A DNA stretch of 64,000 nt from Augochlora pura (GCF_028453695.1 NC_135781.1:1178001-1242000), one strand, 5' to 3'. Counted from the stretch's first letter, positions 1-11,350 are shown. A program made the numbers and translations. The notes: generated from the letters alone by a model not told the origin.

Positions 1-993
1 ATACGCGAGATCTAGTCTGTGCGAGTGCATTGTTCGACTATTTTTAAATTGAAATCAAATTCTGTTTCTCTGCAAAGCCTAGAAGCGAAGGAGAATTATT
101 TTACTCAAATTCCGAAATATTTTACTCAAATTCAGTTCGTTCGAATATATTTCAATAAAAATAAATTTTGAAAATTGGTCAGTAATTATTTACAAAAAGA
201 AAAACCATATTTAACTGTTAAAACCTTCATTTAACTGTTAAAAGTGCCATAGCCAAAATTTGTTAGAATTTTGTTGCCAAAACTTGTAAGAATCCGCGAT
301 CAGTGCACAACAATTTATACAACCGTCAATTATCATTGAAACATCGAAATCGCAATCCGGCAGGAATCTCGCGGCAACACGGCAACTGTTTCGAGATGTA
401 AATCCACGGCAGTCGAGGTGATAATCAGGCAACGGCGTCGAAGGAGAGAAAGGAGGAGGAGGGGCGCGCGCGCGCGCGTCGCGAGGCAATATCGCGGCCG
501 GGCGGAATCACGGAACTAATAAACGCAACCCTAATTCCTTTCCGGTATAGACGGCGAGCGTGAAATCGAGTCGCAAACACGTGCCATCGGAGCGGAGAGT
601 GGGGCGAGAGGGGAGAGAGAGGCGGAGAGGGGAGAGCGGCGAGAGTTCTCTTGTTCACGGGGTTTTCATAGCTTAATACCGAGCGGACAAGCGAGCTGAC
701 AGGGTGCTCGACAAAGGGTTGCGCGACGGAAACCGAACCCCGAGCGACGGGATAGAATGGGACGAGCGCCGACGCCCGACGGTCTATGGAAAGGCGTCGT
801 CGTCGTCGACGTCGTCAAGGATAGAATACGTAATCGTTTCCTCTCGAACGTCGCGACGATTTTCTTCGTTCGCGAATCCGTGACCGGGCGAGAGTCAACG
901 ACGTGAGCTGGGTATCGAGGCCCGTCCTCCGTCCTCCCGACGGCTCCGTAAACAACGCCGGCGACGATTTTCCTCTTGTCGAGACTCCTTTAA
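1..993. other. Unique noncoding DNA with GA-rich and CG-rich simple tracts
   Basis: The first 340 bases are AT-rich and featureless. From about 440 the DNA turns CpG-rich, with a GGA/CG tract at 449-479, GA-rich purine stretches at 595-640 and a GTC-rich stretch at 795-815. Open frames on the minus strand here are short and purine/pyrimidine biased, and I see no domain or splice structure that would make them genes. Confidence 0.6.
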
Positions 994-1160
994 TTAACCC
1001 CTTTGCGCTGCAACAAAACCAGTCGGACTCGCGCGAGAGATTTCATGCGAGACATCTGTTTAGTAGGAAAATGATTAATTCCTTCGAAATCGAAACGAAA
1101 TTGAATTCTTATCGAAGTCTAGAAACAGAAACGACACAGGCAATGCGAGAAAGAAAAATG
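994..1160 (+). mobile_element. Partial family B TTAA-type MITE
   Basis: It begins TTAACCCCTTTGCGCTGCAA, the same end as the complete copy that starts 178 bases downstream, and continues with a GTCGGACTCGCG segment and an ATTAATTCCTTCGAAATCG block. These match, in order, the subterminal and internal parts of the copies at 1172 and 50201. The far terminal repeat is missing, so this is a truncated copy in direct orientation beside a complete one. The family assignment comes from alignment by eye. Confidence 0.6.
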
Positions 1161-1171
1161 ATCTGGTAATA

Positions 1172-1390
1172 TTAACCCCTTTGCGCTGCAACAACGAGTC
1201 TAAATATCAATATTATTAATTTCTTTTAAATCGAAATCAAATTTAATTCTTCTATGATCAAAGTTGAAAAATTAAATTAAATTAAACTAGCAGAAGGAAC
1301 GACAATTGTCTAGTCTTATTATTAAAAATATTATGAACAAATAAGTGTTAATCAACGCAGCATGAAAGGAGACATAGTGCAAGGGGTTAA
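1172..1390 (+). mobile_element. Complete family B TTAA-flanked MITE (piggyBac-like)
   Basis: The element runs from TTAA to TTAA (219 bp including both). Its left end is TTAACCCCTTTGCGCTG and its right end, reverse complemented, is TTAACCCCTTGCACTATG, so it has imperfect terminal inverted repeats of about 17 bp. The interior is AT-rich and noncoding. TTAA target duplication with CCC-starting termini is typical of the piggyBac superfamily. No transposase is present, so the link to piggyBac is inference. Copies at 50201 (inverted) and 57467 (same orientation) share the interior. Confidence 0.75.
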
Positions 1391-2790
1391 AAAGCAAATA
1401 TCCTCTATCGCATAATAAATCTAACATCGCGTAAGAAAAAAAGGGAAGAAATTGATAAAAGACCCTACTATTTCGAATTAAAACGATACCTGGCGCAAAG
1501 GCTTAAGAAGTGGACCACGTCGGATCCTGGCCCTCATCGGGCTAAGCTTTCATTAGCAATTCATTTAGCAAGCTCGTAGACTGTGTCGCGTCGGGTTCGA
1601 CCGCGCCGCCCTCGGACTCGCGTCACCTTTGACGCGTATTAAACTTATATCGCGTCAGTTTTGGATTACACTGGATCTGGATCGCGTAAAATTTGTACAT
1701 GTACGATACATTAAGAAAAGTATAAATATAGCTAAAATACTGTATACAGCTATACCAAAAATATACATATATTATATACAGTATATCAAGAAAATGGTAA
1801 TTTAGTTAAAAGGTAATTTAGTAAAAACTTTATCCAACGGTGCCAAAGAGGTTAGGATCTCGACAGTTCGTAAAGCTGACGCTCCGAAAAATTTCCAAAT
1901 TTCACATTAACCCTTTCAGACATAACCTGAAATTGTTCGAATTCCCATTAGACCTTTAAATGCCTCGCATAAATGTTCGCGGTCCGGTGCATCGCGATCT
2001 CCTCTCTGTGTTTGCTCGCTGAATTTACAATATTGTAAATTTTGTCAGCGTGTATTACACTTACGGACTGTATGTTTATCATTGCTGTTTGTTCCGGTAG
2101 TTAAATATTTTACGATCATTATTGTTACGGCAAACACGTAAATAATCGAAACCCGGCCGAAATCCATTGAACGGAGTCGAAATTATTAACATAATAATAG
2201 TACACATATATGTATATATACAATATTTATATATGTATATATCAGACAGAACGTGCATATTGATTGAGCCACCATATTCGATCCAGCGACGAATTAAAAG
2301 GCAGCCGATTTAATCGCGTTCGCGTAATCGGCGAGCATCGCCACGATTTTTTCAAAGGTCTCGCGTTGTCGCGCGCGCGCCGTTATTCCGCTTCGCGCGC
2401 GACATTTACGCGCCGGATAAATTGTTTCGATTTGACGCGCACCTCTCTGCTTAGCATTCCAGCGGTTGTAATTAACGGCAATTGTAATATCCATTCCGAT
2501 AACAACAAACGAATCGCGTTTAACAATTAATAACACCTGTCCGGCCGATCCGAGGACGATTGGAAAACCAACGATTCTAGCGTAATTGCGGAATCGATCA
2601 TTCCGGGCGTACAGTAGCCGGCAAAACGTTAAGAAAACGAGAAAGAAAGAAAGGAAAATAATTGATCGCGCTAGAGTTGCGATTCTTTGAACGATGTCGG
2701 TTTGTTTAAATTTAGGAAGATTTAATAAAAGAGGGTGGCGATTGTTTGGTTGCTTTTAGGCATTTTTTATTTTTATTGTAATGACTTCAA
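1391..2790. other. Unique AT-leaning noncoding DNA
   Basis: No gene is supported. There are AT-rich patches at 1690-1830 and 2195-2245 (TATATA-type). A degenerate family end (GGCGCAAAGGCTTAAG) lies at 1492-1507, and a TTAACCCTTTCAGACATAACC motif at 1907-1927 looks like a lone family C-like terminus. Both-strand open frames around 2264-2536 are overlapping and unconvincing. Confidence 0.5.
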
Positions 2791-2866
2791 TTTGTTACTA
2801 TTAGTATTTATAGTATATATTTGTTAGTATTAATATTTATAGTATATATTTGTTAGTATTAGTAGT
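2791..2866. repeat. 29-bp tandem repeat, about 2.6 copies
   Basis: The start TTTGTTA recurs at 2791, 2820 and 2849, exactly 29 bases apart. The copies differ by one or two bases (TACTATTAG versus TAGTATTAA). The array is followed at once by AGGTTATGTC, a decamer that recurs elsewhere in the window. Confidence 0.85.
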
Positions 2867-3066
2867 CAGGTTATGTCAGGTAAATTTTTAATACCAAAAT
2901 TGTATATATTGCAATCAGGTAGCCGACTGATTTTTATTCGTAAAATTTATCTTTTAAACTATAGAAGAAAATAGCGTCGCGACAGAGTTATATGGACCAG
3001 CCTGTATACGGTGTACAGTTGGTGTTCCATCAGGTGCGAACCGAATCCGCGACGAGCGGAAAAGAG

Positions 3067-3068
<2 letters not shown>

Positions 3069-3097
<29 letters not shown>
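3069..3097. repeat. (GA)n microsatellite
   Basis: An uninterrupted GA dinucleotide run of about 29 bases, flanked by GC-rich unique sequence. It creates SLSLS/RERER-type open frames that are not genes. Confidence 0.95.
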
Positions 3098-3099
<2 letters not shown>

Positions 3100-3402
3100 G
3101 AGTGTCGGTTCCGCCTCTCGTTCCAAAAACACATCCAATAGAGAGGATCATCTAACGGCGAACAGTCCGTAATCCCATCCACGGTTCGAGGGGGCGTCTC
3201 TCGGCTTCGCGCCTACTTCTTTCAACCTACTTAAACCGCGTCAAAGGAGCCCACCTTCCCAGAGAGAACTTTCCTGCGAGAGCACACACCCCATATCCGA
3301 GCTGGATGCAAAAGTCCGCCTTCGCGCGCCGAAACGAGTTCGGGGTCGGATCGACGACGATCCAACGGGATCGACGACGATCGAGGCAAATCGTCGCGAT
3401 TC

Positions 3403-3403
<1 letters not shown>

Positions 3404-3447
<44 letters not shown>
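3404..3447. repeat. (TC)n microsatellite
   Basis: A TC run of about 44 bases. The minus-strand open frames across 3231-3681 consist largely of the translation of this run (RERERE) and are rejected as genes. Confidence 0.95.
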
Positions 3448-3449
<2 letters not shown>

Positions 3450-3754
3450 CTTCCACGGGGAAGCCGGTCGACACCTCATCCTCCTCCTTTGTAATCCCCT
3501 TATTGCACCGCGCGGCGGAGAAAGAAAACACGACGGCCCTTCTTCTGCTCTCGCATTCATTGTAATAGCTCAATTTTTTGCACTTCGCGCGCTCCCGCTC
3601 GCGCTCCGACGACCACGACGACTCTTTCCTAAAAGCGAGCTGCGAAATCGCGCACTTTCGAGCACGCTCGAGCGGAAACACTGCGGGAGACGCGGCCCGG
3701 AAACGATAAAGGATGCGCGCGATTCGATTCTGCTGCGATGGTGATTTTCTGGGA

Positions 3755-3930
3755 ATTTTACCTGGTTTTATTCGATTTTATTTTGGTAGATCGTTTGGCT
3801 GGATTTTATTCAATTTTATTTTGGTAGATCATTTAACTGGATTTTATTCGATTTTATTTTGATTGATCATTTAACTGGATTTTATTCGATTTTAATTTGG
3901 TAGATTATTTAACTGGGTTTTATTCGTTGC
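3755..3930. repeat. 38-bp minisatellite, about 4.5 copies
   Basis: The GATC/GATT core recurs at 3789, 3827, 3865 and 3903, exactly 38 bases apart. Each unit reads roughly TTTTATTCGATTTTATTTTG followed by GTAGATCATTTAACTGGA, with a few substitutions per unit. It is AT-rich and has no coding potential. Confidence 0.92.
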
Positions 3931-4020
3931 TCGGCTCGATTACAATGGATTTGGATTAAGATCTCAGAATTGTCGTTCGGAGTCGGCTATTATTTTGGTT
4001 GCAGATACAAGCGAATTCGA

Positions 4021-4255
4021 TAAGCAGATTTAGTAAACTTTGATAACCAAATTTAATAACTAGATTTAATAACCAAATTTAACAACGAATCTTACATAAC
4101 CAAATTTAAGAACGAAACTGAACAACGAAATTTAATAACGAAATTTAATAACCAAATTTAATAACTAGATTCGATAACCCAATTTAACAACGAATCTTAC
4201 ATAACCAAATTTAAGAACGAAGCTTAACAACAAAATTTAATAACTCAATTTGTCT
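4021..4255. repeat. 13-14 bp repeat with 105-bp higher-order unit
   Basis: The array is built from short AACCAAATTTAATAAC-like units. A longer unit containing AACAACGAATCTTACATAAC starts at 4081 and again at 4186, giving a 105-bp higher-order period. The units are close to, but not exactly, multiples of one another, so in-place duplication of a block of diverged monomers is the simplest reading. Confidence 0.88.
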
Positions 4256-4811
4256 CTGAAAAGGCAAATTTTCTGTACCGGTGGCAAATAAACAATCTCT
4301 CGAAATAAACAATGGACGATCGCGACAGAAACGTCTAATAAAATCGCGGTCGCTGATAAACAATATAAAGACCGAGCGCACGAACTTAACCGCAGAGAAA
4401 CCGGTTCCCCGCCGGTTGTTGATAGCCCGTAGGAAGAGTAAAGCGGAAGGGACCGGATGCTCCGCTAAATATTTAACGGTAAACAGGCAGCCATATTACC
4501 GGCGATATGCCGCGGTATCCAGGATCACGGAGAGATTCGGAGGACTGGCGCTCGCGAGCGCGCGCTATCCCTAGACAATGCTGAGGACCGGGACAAAAGG
4601 ATGAATGGCGGATCACGGTCGGAGCAGTTTCTCGAATGGAGGACGCGCATCTCTCGGAGCTCCGTGGTCTCGAAGCGCCTGAATGCGTGCGAGCGAGCGT
4701 GTGCACGGCGACGACGACGCCCGGCTGCAGTTCGCGGCGATTTCCGCGTGCGCGCGAGGATTTCACGGCGTCTGGTTTCGTTGGACGGCCCTCGAACGGC
4801 CCTATTAACCC
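4256..4811. other. Unique noncoding DNA, CpG-rich
   Basis: GC rises through 4380-4790, with many CG dinucleotides. Overlapping open frames on both strands (4281-4574 plus, 4473-4766 minus, 4601-4840 plus) contradict one another and match no family I know. No gene is called. Confidence 0.5.
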
Positions 4812-5091
4812 TTAACCCATTGCACTCGAAGCCATTTTAACTGTAATTCTAAAATAATTTTTCTAACATATAGAATTTCCATTTGATAAGGTAAAGAGGT
4901 TATGTTCAATTGAAATTGAATCCTGTAACTCGTATAGCAACAGTTATACTTTTAATAATTTTCGAAATTTAATTTTTCATAATATTGAAACTATTTCTAA
5001 TCATATATCTAAGCTTAAAAAAAAAGTCAATAAATATACTTAATCACACCTACATTTACACCAACAAGTTAATACCACCGCAAAGAGTTAA
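4812..5091 (-). mobile_element. Family A TTAA-flanked MITE
   Basis: It runs from TTAACCCATTGCACTCGAAG to a right end whose reverse complement is TTAACTCTTTGCGG. Positions 4815-4945 are the reverse complement of 9620-9752, including the AAGAGGTTATGTTCAATTG block and the GAATTTCCA segment. This shows that the two are copies of one element in opposite orientation. It has no coding capacity. Confidence 0.78.
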
Positions 5092-6815
5092 GAGTCGTTT
5101 ATAGAAATGAAACTTAAATCGGACACGATCACGACTTCCGGTGGGCGTATCCAACGTCCAGCGATAGATCCGAACGTCTCTCTAAAGAAAATGGGAGGGG
5201 GAGAGGACAGAGCGCCGGATCGCGTTCGATGAAAGTAGAAAGTAGTGGCCCGGAGGGCAGGTCAGTCGATTTTCAGCAAGGAGAAGAAGTTCCCGGGTAG
5301 CCTGACGAATCGTCGGCAGCGCTCTCTCGGCTTATGGACCTCTCGATTCCAGTTCGGGGGGTTGGAGGCCAAATGAAATATGCAGGCGAATCGCCTCGGC
5401 CCCCGTGTGCCCGCTCAGGACGATCGTCGGCCCATTTATGTCCGTCGGCCGGAAGCCACCGGCGCATTATTAATGCACCGGGCCCCGATAGCTCGGCCGC
5501 CGGAAAGCTGCCCGTGACACGTACAAATGTCCGTAGTCACGTCATTAGTCCGGGAGTACACCGGATATGCAAGCGCACCACTTTTACCCTAAGAAACATT
5601 CAAGACCGTGTGGCCTCCATCCACCCCTCCATCCCCCCACCGGAGCACTGGCCGGGACACCCTATGGGGCCTGCCCGCGATCATGATTGAGGAGGAAATT
5701 TACGACGTGGCCGACGCGAACCTGTTCCCATATAATTATCGTCGATTCGTCCGGATTTCTGCTCAGCCGGTCGAGTTTTCTTTGATAGACGAGCTCGTCG
5801 TCGCTCAGATTTACAGCACAGGGATTAGATAATTGAAATGGGTCGATATCACAGGATTTTCAATTCGAAAATTTTCTAAAAGTTAATTAAAAATCGTCTG
5901 CGAGAGATTCAAAATCGGCGAGGGTAAATCAGATCGCGCTTTTTACTGCCGATTTTTCTCTTCGACGGCGTCTGAAAATTTCGAAAATAATGTGACTCAT
6001 TTTGGACAATAAGGCGCGTGTTACAGAATTTTTTCAGATTTTTCGGTCGCAAGTTGTAATTATAGAAAACGGGAAAGTAAAAGAAAAATCGGAGAATTAA
6101 AGATTCTATGTTATATTATATTATACACATAAATACAGTTTTCTAGCTATTTTATATTTATTGTATATAATTAATTGTATATAAAATATTGTGTATTAAG
6201 TATTTTATATATACAGGGTGTCAAAAATTTATCTATTTTATATACAGAATCGTCGGAAGACGGAACAATAGAATTCCGTCGGAATATATACTATTAATTG
6301 TCCAAATGTCTGCTGAATTCATCGGAATAGTTGACCAAATCGCGGCGAGCTGGTTAATTAAATTAGGCCAGTTAAAAAAGCGAGCCAGCGAGCCGAGATT
6401 TTCGGCGCAGCAGCAAAAATAGTTACTGTTCGCTCTTTCGTCGTTTCGACGAGCGAGAAACGCGTCGCGGACGGTCTCGTCGATGCAATTTAGCCGTTCC
6501 GAGGAGCGCCGAAGCAAATTCCCGTGAACTATGCGCAACCGGGGGTTCGAACGACCGTATCGCGCGTTTCAGCGTCGGAGACAGCCCGCGCAGCCAACGA
6601 TTAATGAACGCTGTAACACGAAGAATGCTGTAACTCGGGGCGCGGACGGCCGCCGAACTTTACTTTGTCGGGCACGTCGGCCGAAGGTAACCGATTAATC
6701 AGTATTAGGGAACGTTCTACGCCGCGCGGACAAAATGATAGGACTACCGCAGAATTTTTCGCGTTTCTCAAAACCGGTTTTCCATTTTGTCGAATAACTT
6801 TTAACGAGATTGAAT
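5092..6815. other. Unique noncoding DNA; possible conserved block 5340-5560
   Basis: No gene is supported. Positions 5340-5560 are balanced in composition and rich in short mirrored motifs (GCATTATTAATGC, GGCCGGAAGCC, CACGTCATTAGTC), a texture often seen in regulatory DNA. Positions 5870-6230 are AT-rich, with TATATTATATTA near 6111-6126. TACAGGGTGT at 6212-6221 resembles a transposon end but no partner was found. Open frames at 5334-5832 and 6189-6538 overlap on both strands and look accidental. Confidence 0.45.
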
Positions 6816-6910
6816 TTCAACCCTTTGCACTCGAGGCTCCAAGGCGCCGTTAAAAATGACTTTGCTGCTCTTCAGTTTAATTCTAAAAGCGTGTGGTCTT
6901 CTTTGCTAAC
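6816..6910 (+). mobile_element. Diverged family A terminus
   Basis: CAACCCTTTGCACTCGAGGC with a following CAGTTTAATTCTAAAA block matches the GGCTTCGAGTGC end of family A copies. The TTAA has mutated to TCAA and the opposite end is not recognisable within 300 bases, so it is an old or truncated copy. Confidence 0.45.
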
Positions 6911-7709
6911 ATTCAGGCTTCTCTCAAAAATCTAATAAACATATCGAACAAAATTGATTGACAAAATTTCGAAACAGAGCTAAGAACATTTAATTGTATT
7001 CTCGTCGTAAATTCCAATAAATCTAATAAATTCCAAAAAATATCAGAAAAGAGAACACAGAGAGAGAAAATCATTATTCGAGAGATATGAGATTGTTGTT
7101 CGAGTTCCATTTAATGTGAAACACGACAAAAACATGGTGGACACGTTCATCGACGATACAGAAGCGCGCGACGGTATCATCGCGAAACAATGCTGTCTCT
7201 CCTTTCCATTAATCACGGGCCGTGGGCACTTTTGACCGACAATGCACGCGCGAGAGCCCATTGTAGCGCGTTTACGTCCGCGCGCGTTTATCGCTGCCAG
7301 CCGAGGGGGGAGGGGGGCTTCGGAGACTGCGCACACACACGCCACGCGGAACCGTCTGAGATGCACGGCTGCCGCGGAACAATTTGATTTTCGACAATAC
7401 GCCTGTGTTCATTTTCGGGAGAATTGTAAAGTTCGAACGTGCCTGGTAAACGGTCAGCTTGTACGCCCGGCGTCAAACTGCGCGCGAATTTCGCCCTTCG
7501 TGCGACTGTGGATTATATTCTTCCCCCCTCCCGGTTCTATTGTTTCCTCTGCACACTACGCTCTGCGAACTTCGCGTACGAACTTGTCATCGACTTTCGG
7601 TGAAATAGTATTTTCCCTTGAAGCAACTCTTTGAATTGTATTTGTTGGTGTTTTAGTTACTTTTTAACGCGATTCGCTCCGAGCTGTTTTAAGTAAGTCT
7701 ACGTTGTGG
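6911..7709. other. Unique noncoding DNA
   Basis: An AT-rich segment (6911-7140) is followed by a CpG-rich segment with a short GGGGGGAGGGGGG tract at 7303-7315 and (CA)n at 7331-7341. Four overlapping open frames on both strands across 7043-7634 are mutually exclusive and low in information. No gene is called. Confidence 0.45.
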
Positions 7710-7955
7710 TTAACCCCTTCCCGTACTTTAGCGAGTCCGACTCGCGATGAAGATTTTTGCCCAAACATGAATATCGCGAGTCAGACTCGCGAACAGTTAC
7801 TTGGGCAAAACATAAACATCGCGAGTCAGACTCGCGAACAGATACTCGGGCCAAACATAAACATCGCGAGTCCTGAGTTGCGAACACATACTTGGGCCAA
7901 ACGTAAACATAACAAGCCGAGCTCGCGGACTGATTTTTTTGCCCGTTACGCTCGT
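7710..7955. repeat. 45-bp palindrome-bearing tandem array starting from a TTAA MITE-like end
   Basis: After TTAACCCCTTCCCGTAC at 7710 come five registers spaced exactly 45 bases apart (7731, 7776, 7821, 7866, 7911). The first three carry an intact GCGAGTC-N-GACTCGC palindrome and the last two are decayed. The spacer is A-rich with a TTGGGCAAAACATAAACAT-like sequence. Because 45 is a multiple of three, one plus-strand frame (7704-7961) stays open as NIASQTREQLLGQ-type repeats; I treat that as a by-product. The start resembles family B, whose copies carry CGAGT..GACTCG just inside the terminus. Confidence 0.88.
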
Positions 7956-9102
7956 GACTGAATGTTAGTTCCTCTCAGTACCTCGGAACAGTTGGTCACG
8001 ATTCTTGTCGTTGCTGTTACGAAGCAGTTCAATTATTAAAATTTAAGAAACCCCTTCGAAATGCAAGGTACAAAAGTGTGTAGCGAAGGCCGTGATATTT
8101 TAGTATCGCGTAAAATTGACTATATCACAGGCATTGCGGGCATCATCTTCGTCACACACCTGAAAGCGAATCTGCAATTTTCTTCGATTCGACATTTACT
8201 CCTCAACAGCGACGAAAATTGAATCCATCTCTCTTATCCGTCGCTGGAACGAAACTCAGCCTCGGCTCAAAATATCCAAGTTCCCCGGATCCAAGTTTCG
8301 CCCCGACAATCGCAACCGGGACTTCGCCCTAATTTCAACTTTATCCAGAAAGTGGATAACCCGGCTCGCTCGCAGCTCGCGAAAGTAGATTACGTTAGCC
8401 GCCGTTGAAATCCTAAGGTCCGTTAAATCAATTACAATTGCCGAAGGGCGTCGGGGGCGCGCCGCCGTCTCGACGTCGCAACGATCCCGTCGGAATCGCG
8501 CGAAGGCCGCCGATAAACGTCGCGGCGATTAGGGTTCGGGGTCCAGATGGCCGGATTAATCGCGGCCCGAAAAGCCGCGCGTAAAACGGAACGATCTCCC
8601 GTTGTAAATCGAAGAAACGGCCGCGGCAGGGTCTCCTAGCTCGCCCGGGCCCCTTCGACCCTTTCGCCGGACATGGTTCGGCAGCTCGTCGTCGCCGACG
8701 GCGCGCGTTTAGAGCCCGAATTGTCGCCGCGCTCGTAAATTCACGGCTGCCACAGGATTTTACGGGCCGTCGACAACCGTGAAAATGATGTCGGCCGATC
8801 GAAAGGTTCCCCCTCCCTCCGGCTGCAGAACATTTTTTCGCCCCGTCGATAAAAGCTCCGCCGAATCGCGGGGGTGTGTAGATATGGCGTGTGTGTGTGT
8901 GCTTGAGGTGGCCAAGAACGATCGAAGGGGTAGGTTCTTAGCCAGTCGGAGCATGGAGGGCTGTCGAGCATGGCCGATAAAACGGCCGATAAGAATCGCC
9001 GGCCGGATAATAATAAAGCCGCTAAATTATTCGGCGATAAAGTTGAATGTAAGTGTCGGGTTTAGTCGTCGTATGCTTCGCGCGACGGCTTAATGCCGGC
9101 CT
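7956..9102. other. Unique noncoding DNA, CpG-rich from 8350
   Basis: No gene is supported. Positions 8440-8700 are dense in CpG and in GGCCG/CGGCC words, and 8500-8600 includes GGATTAATCGCGG, a TAATC-core motif. A (GT)n run lies at 8888-8901. Overlapping frames at 8741-9093 on both strands match nothing known. Confidence 0.45.
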
Positions 9103-9106
9103 TCTA

Positions 9107-9142
9107 ACTCCCTCCCTCCCTCCCTCTCTCTCTCTCCTCTCT
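9107..9142. repeat. (CCCT)n / (CT)n microsatellite
   Basis: CTCCCTCCCTCCCTC passes into CTCTCTCTCTC, a compound polypyrimidine tract of about 36 bases. Confidence 0.85.
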
Positions 9143-9514
9143 TTGTACTTTGCTCTTTATGCAGTTTACCGTGCTGTTAGCCACGACCACGTGATTAATC
9201 TCGACCGGTCACATCATCGTTATCTCGGGGCGGCACCGCGTTCCCATATATCGGCTCGCATGTTTGTTTTTTAATGACGGCTGCGAAGAACGCGGGACAT
9301 TGTTGTGCGTTCGCAAAGTAGCGTAATTAAGATGCTGGAACGTGGAACGATAAGGCAAAGTGAGCATTTCCTCGGCCGGGGTTGCGCCGCCGCTGCGATT
9401 CTTTTAACGAGATTATCGCAAGCTGCGCGAACACCGAGTTGTACAAGGTGTTGGAAAAGGTTGCGTCATGGCTACCTTAACTGTATACTACGTCTTTAGA
9501 TCGATGCAGATTTG

Positions 9515-9754
9515 TTAACCCTTTGCACTCTGAGGCACCACTAAAATTGTTACAGTACACTTCCAAAATAATTTTTATAGTACAAAAAATTAAATTTCAA
9601 AAATTATTAAAAGTATTATTAAAAGTTGTTATATGAGTTACAGGATTCAATTTCAATTGGACATAACCTCTTTACCTTATAAAGTGGAAATTCTATATGT
9701 TAGAAAAATTATTTTAGAATTACAGTTAAAATGGCTTCGAGTGCAAAGACTTAA
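9515..9754 (+). mobile_element. Complete family A TTAA-flanked MITE
   Basis: It starts TTAACCCTTTGCACTCTGAG and ends with GGCTTCGAGTGCAAAGACTTAA, so its ends are imperfect inverted repeats with TTAA at each edge (240 bp in all). The interior has AAAATAATTTTTATAGT, AGGATTCAATTTCAATTGGA and GACATAACCTC segments shared with the 4812, 11533 and 46041 copies. No coding frame is present. The TTAA preference and CCC start suggest piggyBac-type mobilisation, which is inference. Confidence 0.8.
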
Positions 9755-11250
9755 AGCGAATTGAAGAACAGAGAGAACCAGTTATAGAAAGAGATAGAGA
9801 GCGAGAGTATGAGAGGGAGAGAGAGAGAGAGTGAGATTAATTGTATCCGATCACGACAATATTGCGCACCGCGCGCCGTAAATTCACAGAAAGGAAATTT
9901 ACGCGTGGGCCGCACCGTACAATTTGCTTCGGGAGACGCCGACACTTTTCCGCGCGCACATGTTGCGCGCCGTAAGAACGTCGATGTAATAACAATCATT
10001 ATCTGCGTCGTTAATTCCCGATAAAGGGCAAAGGGCGAACGCGAATTGGGCGTGTGCGCGGTGGATCGCGTGCGACCGCCCGTATCACAGCTTTTAACGC
10101 CGCGATCGACCGAATCTTGTACATTTAATCCGCGCCACGGAACCCGAGCCCCCTCGAACTTCCGTTTGCCGATCTTAATGCGAATCGCGACTGTTGCTAT
10201 TGTATCAACAAACGCGGGACAACCCCGCGAAACCGCCGTCCACTTTGTTTCGTCCCTGCAATGGAATTTTAGTTATTTATGAAAAATAAAAGACGAGAGA
10301 AATCGAGACAGGAATTCGAACGGAATTTGTTGTTTTTTACTTTTGACAACTTTGTTTTCTTATCATTTAATCACTGTTACTATCGCCTCTTGGCGAAGCA
10401 ATAATTATTATTATTATTATTTATTAACGGGCTGGCAGGACACTTCTCTGTTACGTGGAGGGTGATATAATAATATAAATTAAAAATTATAATAGTTTTT
10501 AATTAACACGGCGATATCGTTCGATATTTCGTCGGCCAGCGACCCAAGGTTTATAATTCGATAATGGCGAGGGTAACGATATCAGGTGGTCGCGCGCGAG
10601 TCGTCCAGAGCGTGGCGAACTGTTCGACGAACGTGACACGCCGGAGTTCGAATTCGTGCGCAGGAAATTGTTCGAGTGATGGAAAAGTTCGGGATTTGAG
10701 GGACGTCTCGAACTCGGAGGATTCGATGCATCTGTGGTAAATAGTTCCCGGATTTTACGCGTTCGCCGCGAAATTTGGTAGATCTGATTTCAAACAGTGT
10801 ACAAAATTGAAAGAATATTAAAGCTCCAAATAATCAGTTACAAATCCAAACAATCAATATCTCCAAATAATCAATTCGCATTAAAGACACAAGCAAATGG
10901 TTTTTACGAATGTATTCGACAAGTGGCTGTACCTCTTTCGTCCCTAAACGGGCCATGCGGAACAAAAGTCCTTTTTCGTGTGGTGTGTAGAACGTGTGCG
11001 TTCGGACCAATTTCCTCGGCCATTTTATTTCCATCAGCGACGAGGATGCGCCCTCGAACTGTACAGCCGATTCGAATTTATCTCGCTTTTCGGTGCTCGG
11101 CGGGCTAAGACGGAGAACACGCGGAACTGGAACATACGAACCGTGGTGGCCGTAAACTCCAGATAATCGTAAGTTAGGTACCCACCGGGCGGACGAGCTC
11201 GCGAAATGAGGGTCGGGTGGACATTCGAAGGAGATCGGGACGCGGCGAGC
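9755..11250. other. Unique noncoding DNA with (GA)n and (ATT)n runs
   Basis: A GA-rich tract lies at 9788-9836 and an ATT trinucleotide run at 10402-10426. Positions 10490-10760 and 10840-11200 look unique. No gene is supported; the open frames at 9809-10282 and 10797-11166 lack domains, and those at 10797-11034 are overlapped by frames on the other strand. Confidence 0.45.
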
Positions 11251-11350
11251 NNNNNNNNNNNNNNNNNNNNNNNNNNNNNNNNNNNNNNNNNNNNNNNNNN
11301 NNNNNNNNNNNNNNNNNNNNNNNNNNNNNNNNNNNNNNNNNNNNNNNNNN
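11251..11350. other. Assembly gap (100 N)
   Basis: Exactly 100 N, the usual placeholder for a gap of unknown size. An open frame appears to run through it only because N reads as unknown residues. Confidence 0.98.

Noticed and set aside
7731..7955. Regularly spaced palindromes reminiscent of a CRISPR array
   Set aside because: The spacers are the same sequence in each unit, no cas genes are present, and the context is eukaryotic. It is an ordinary tandem repeat.
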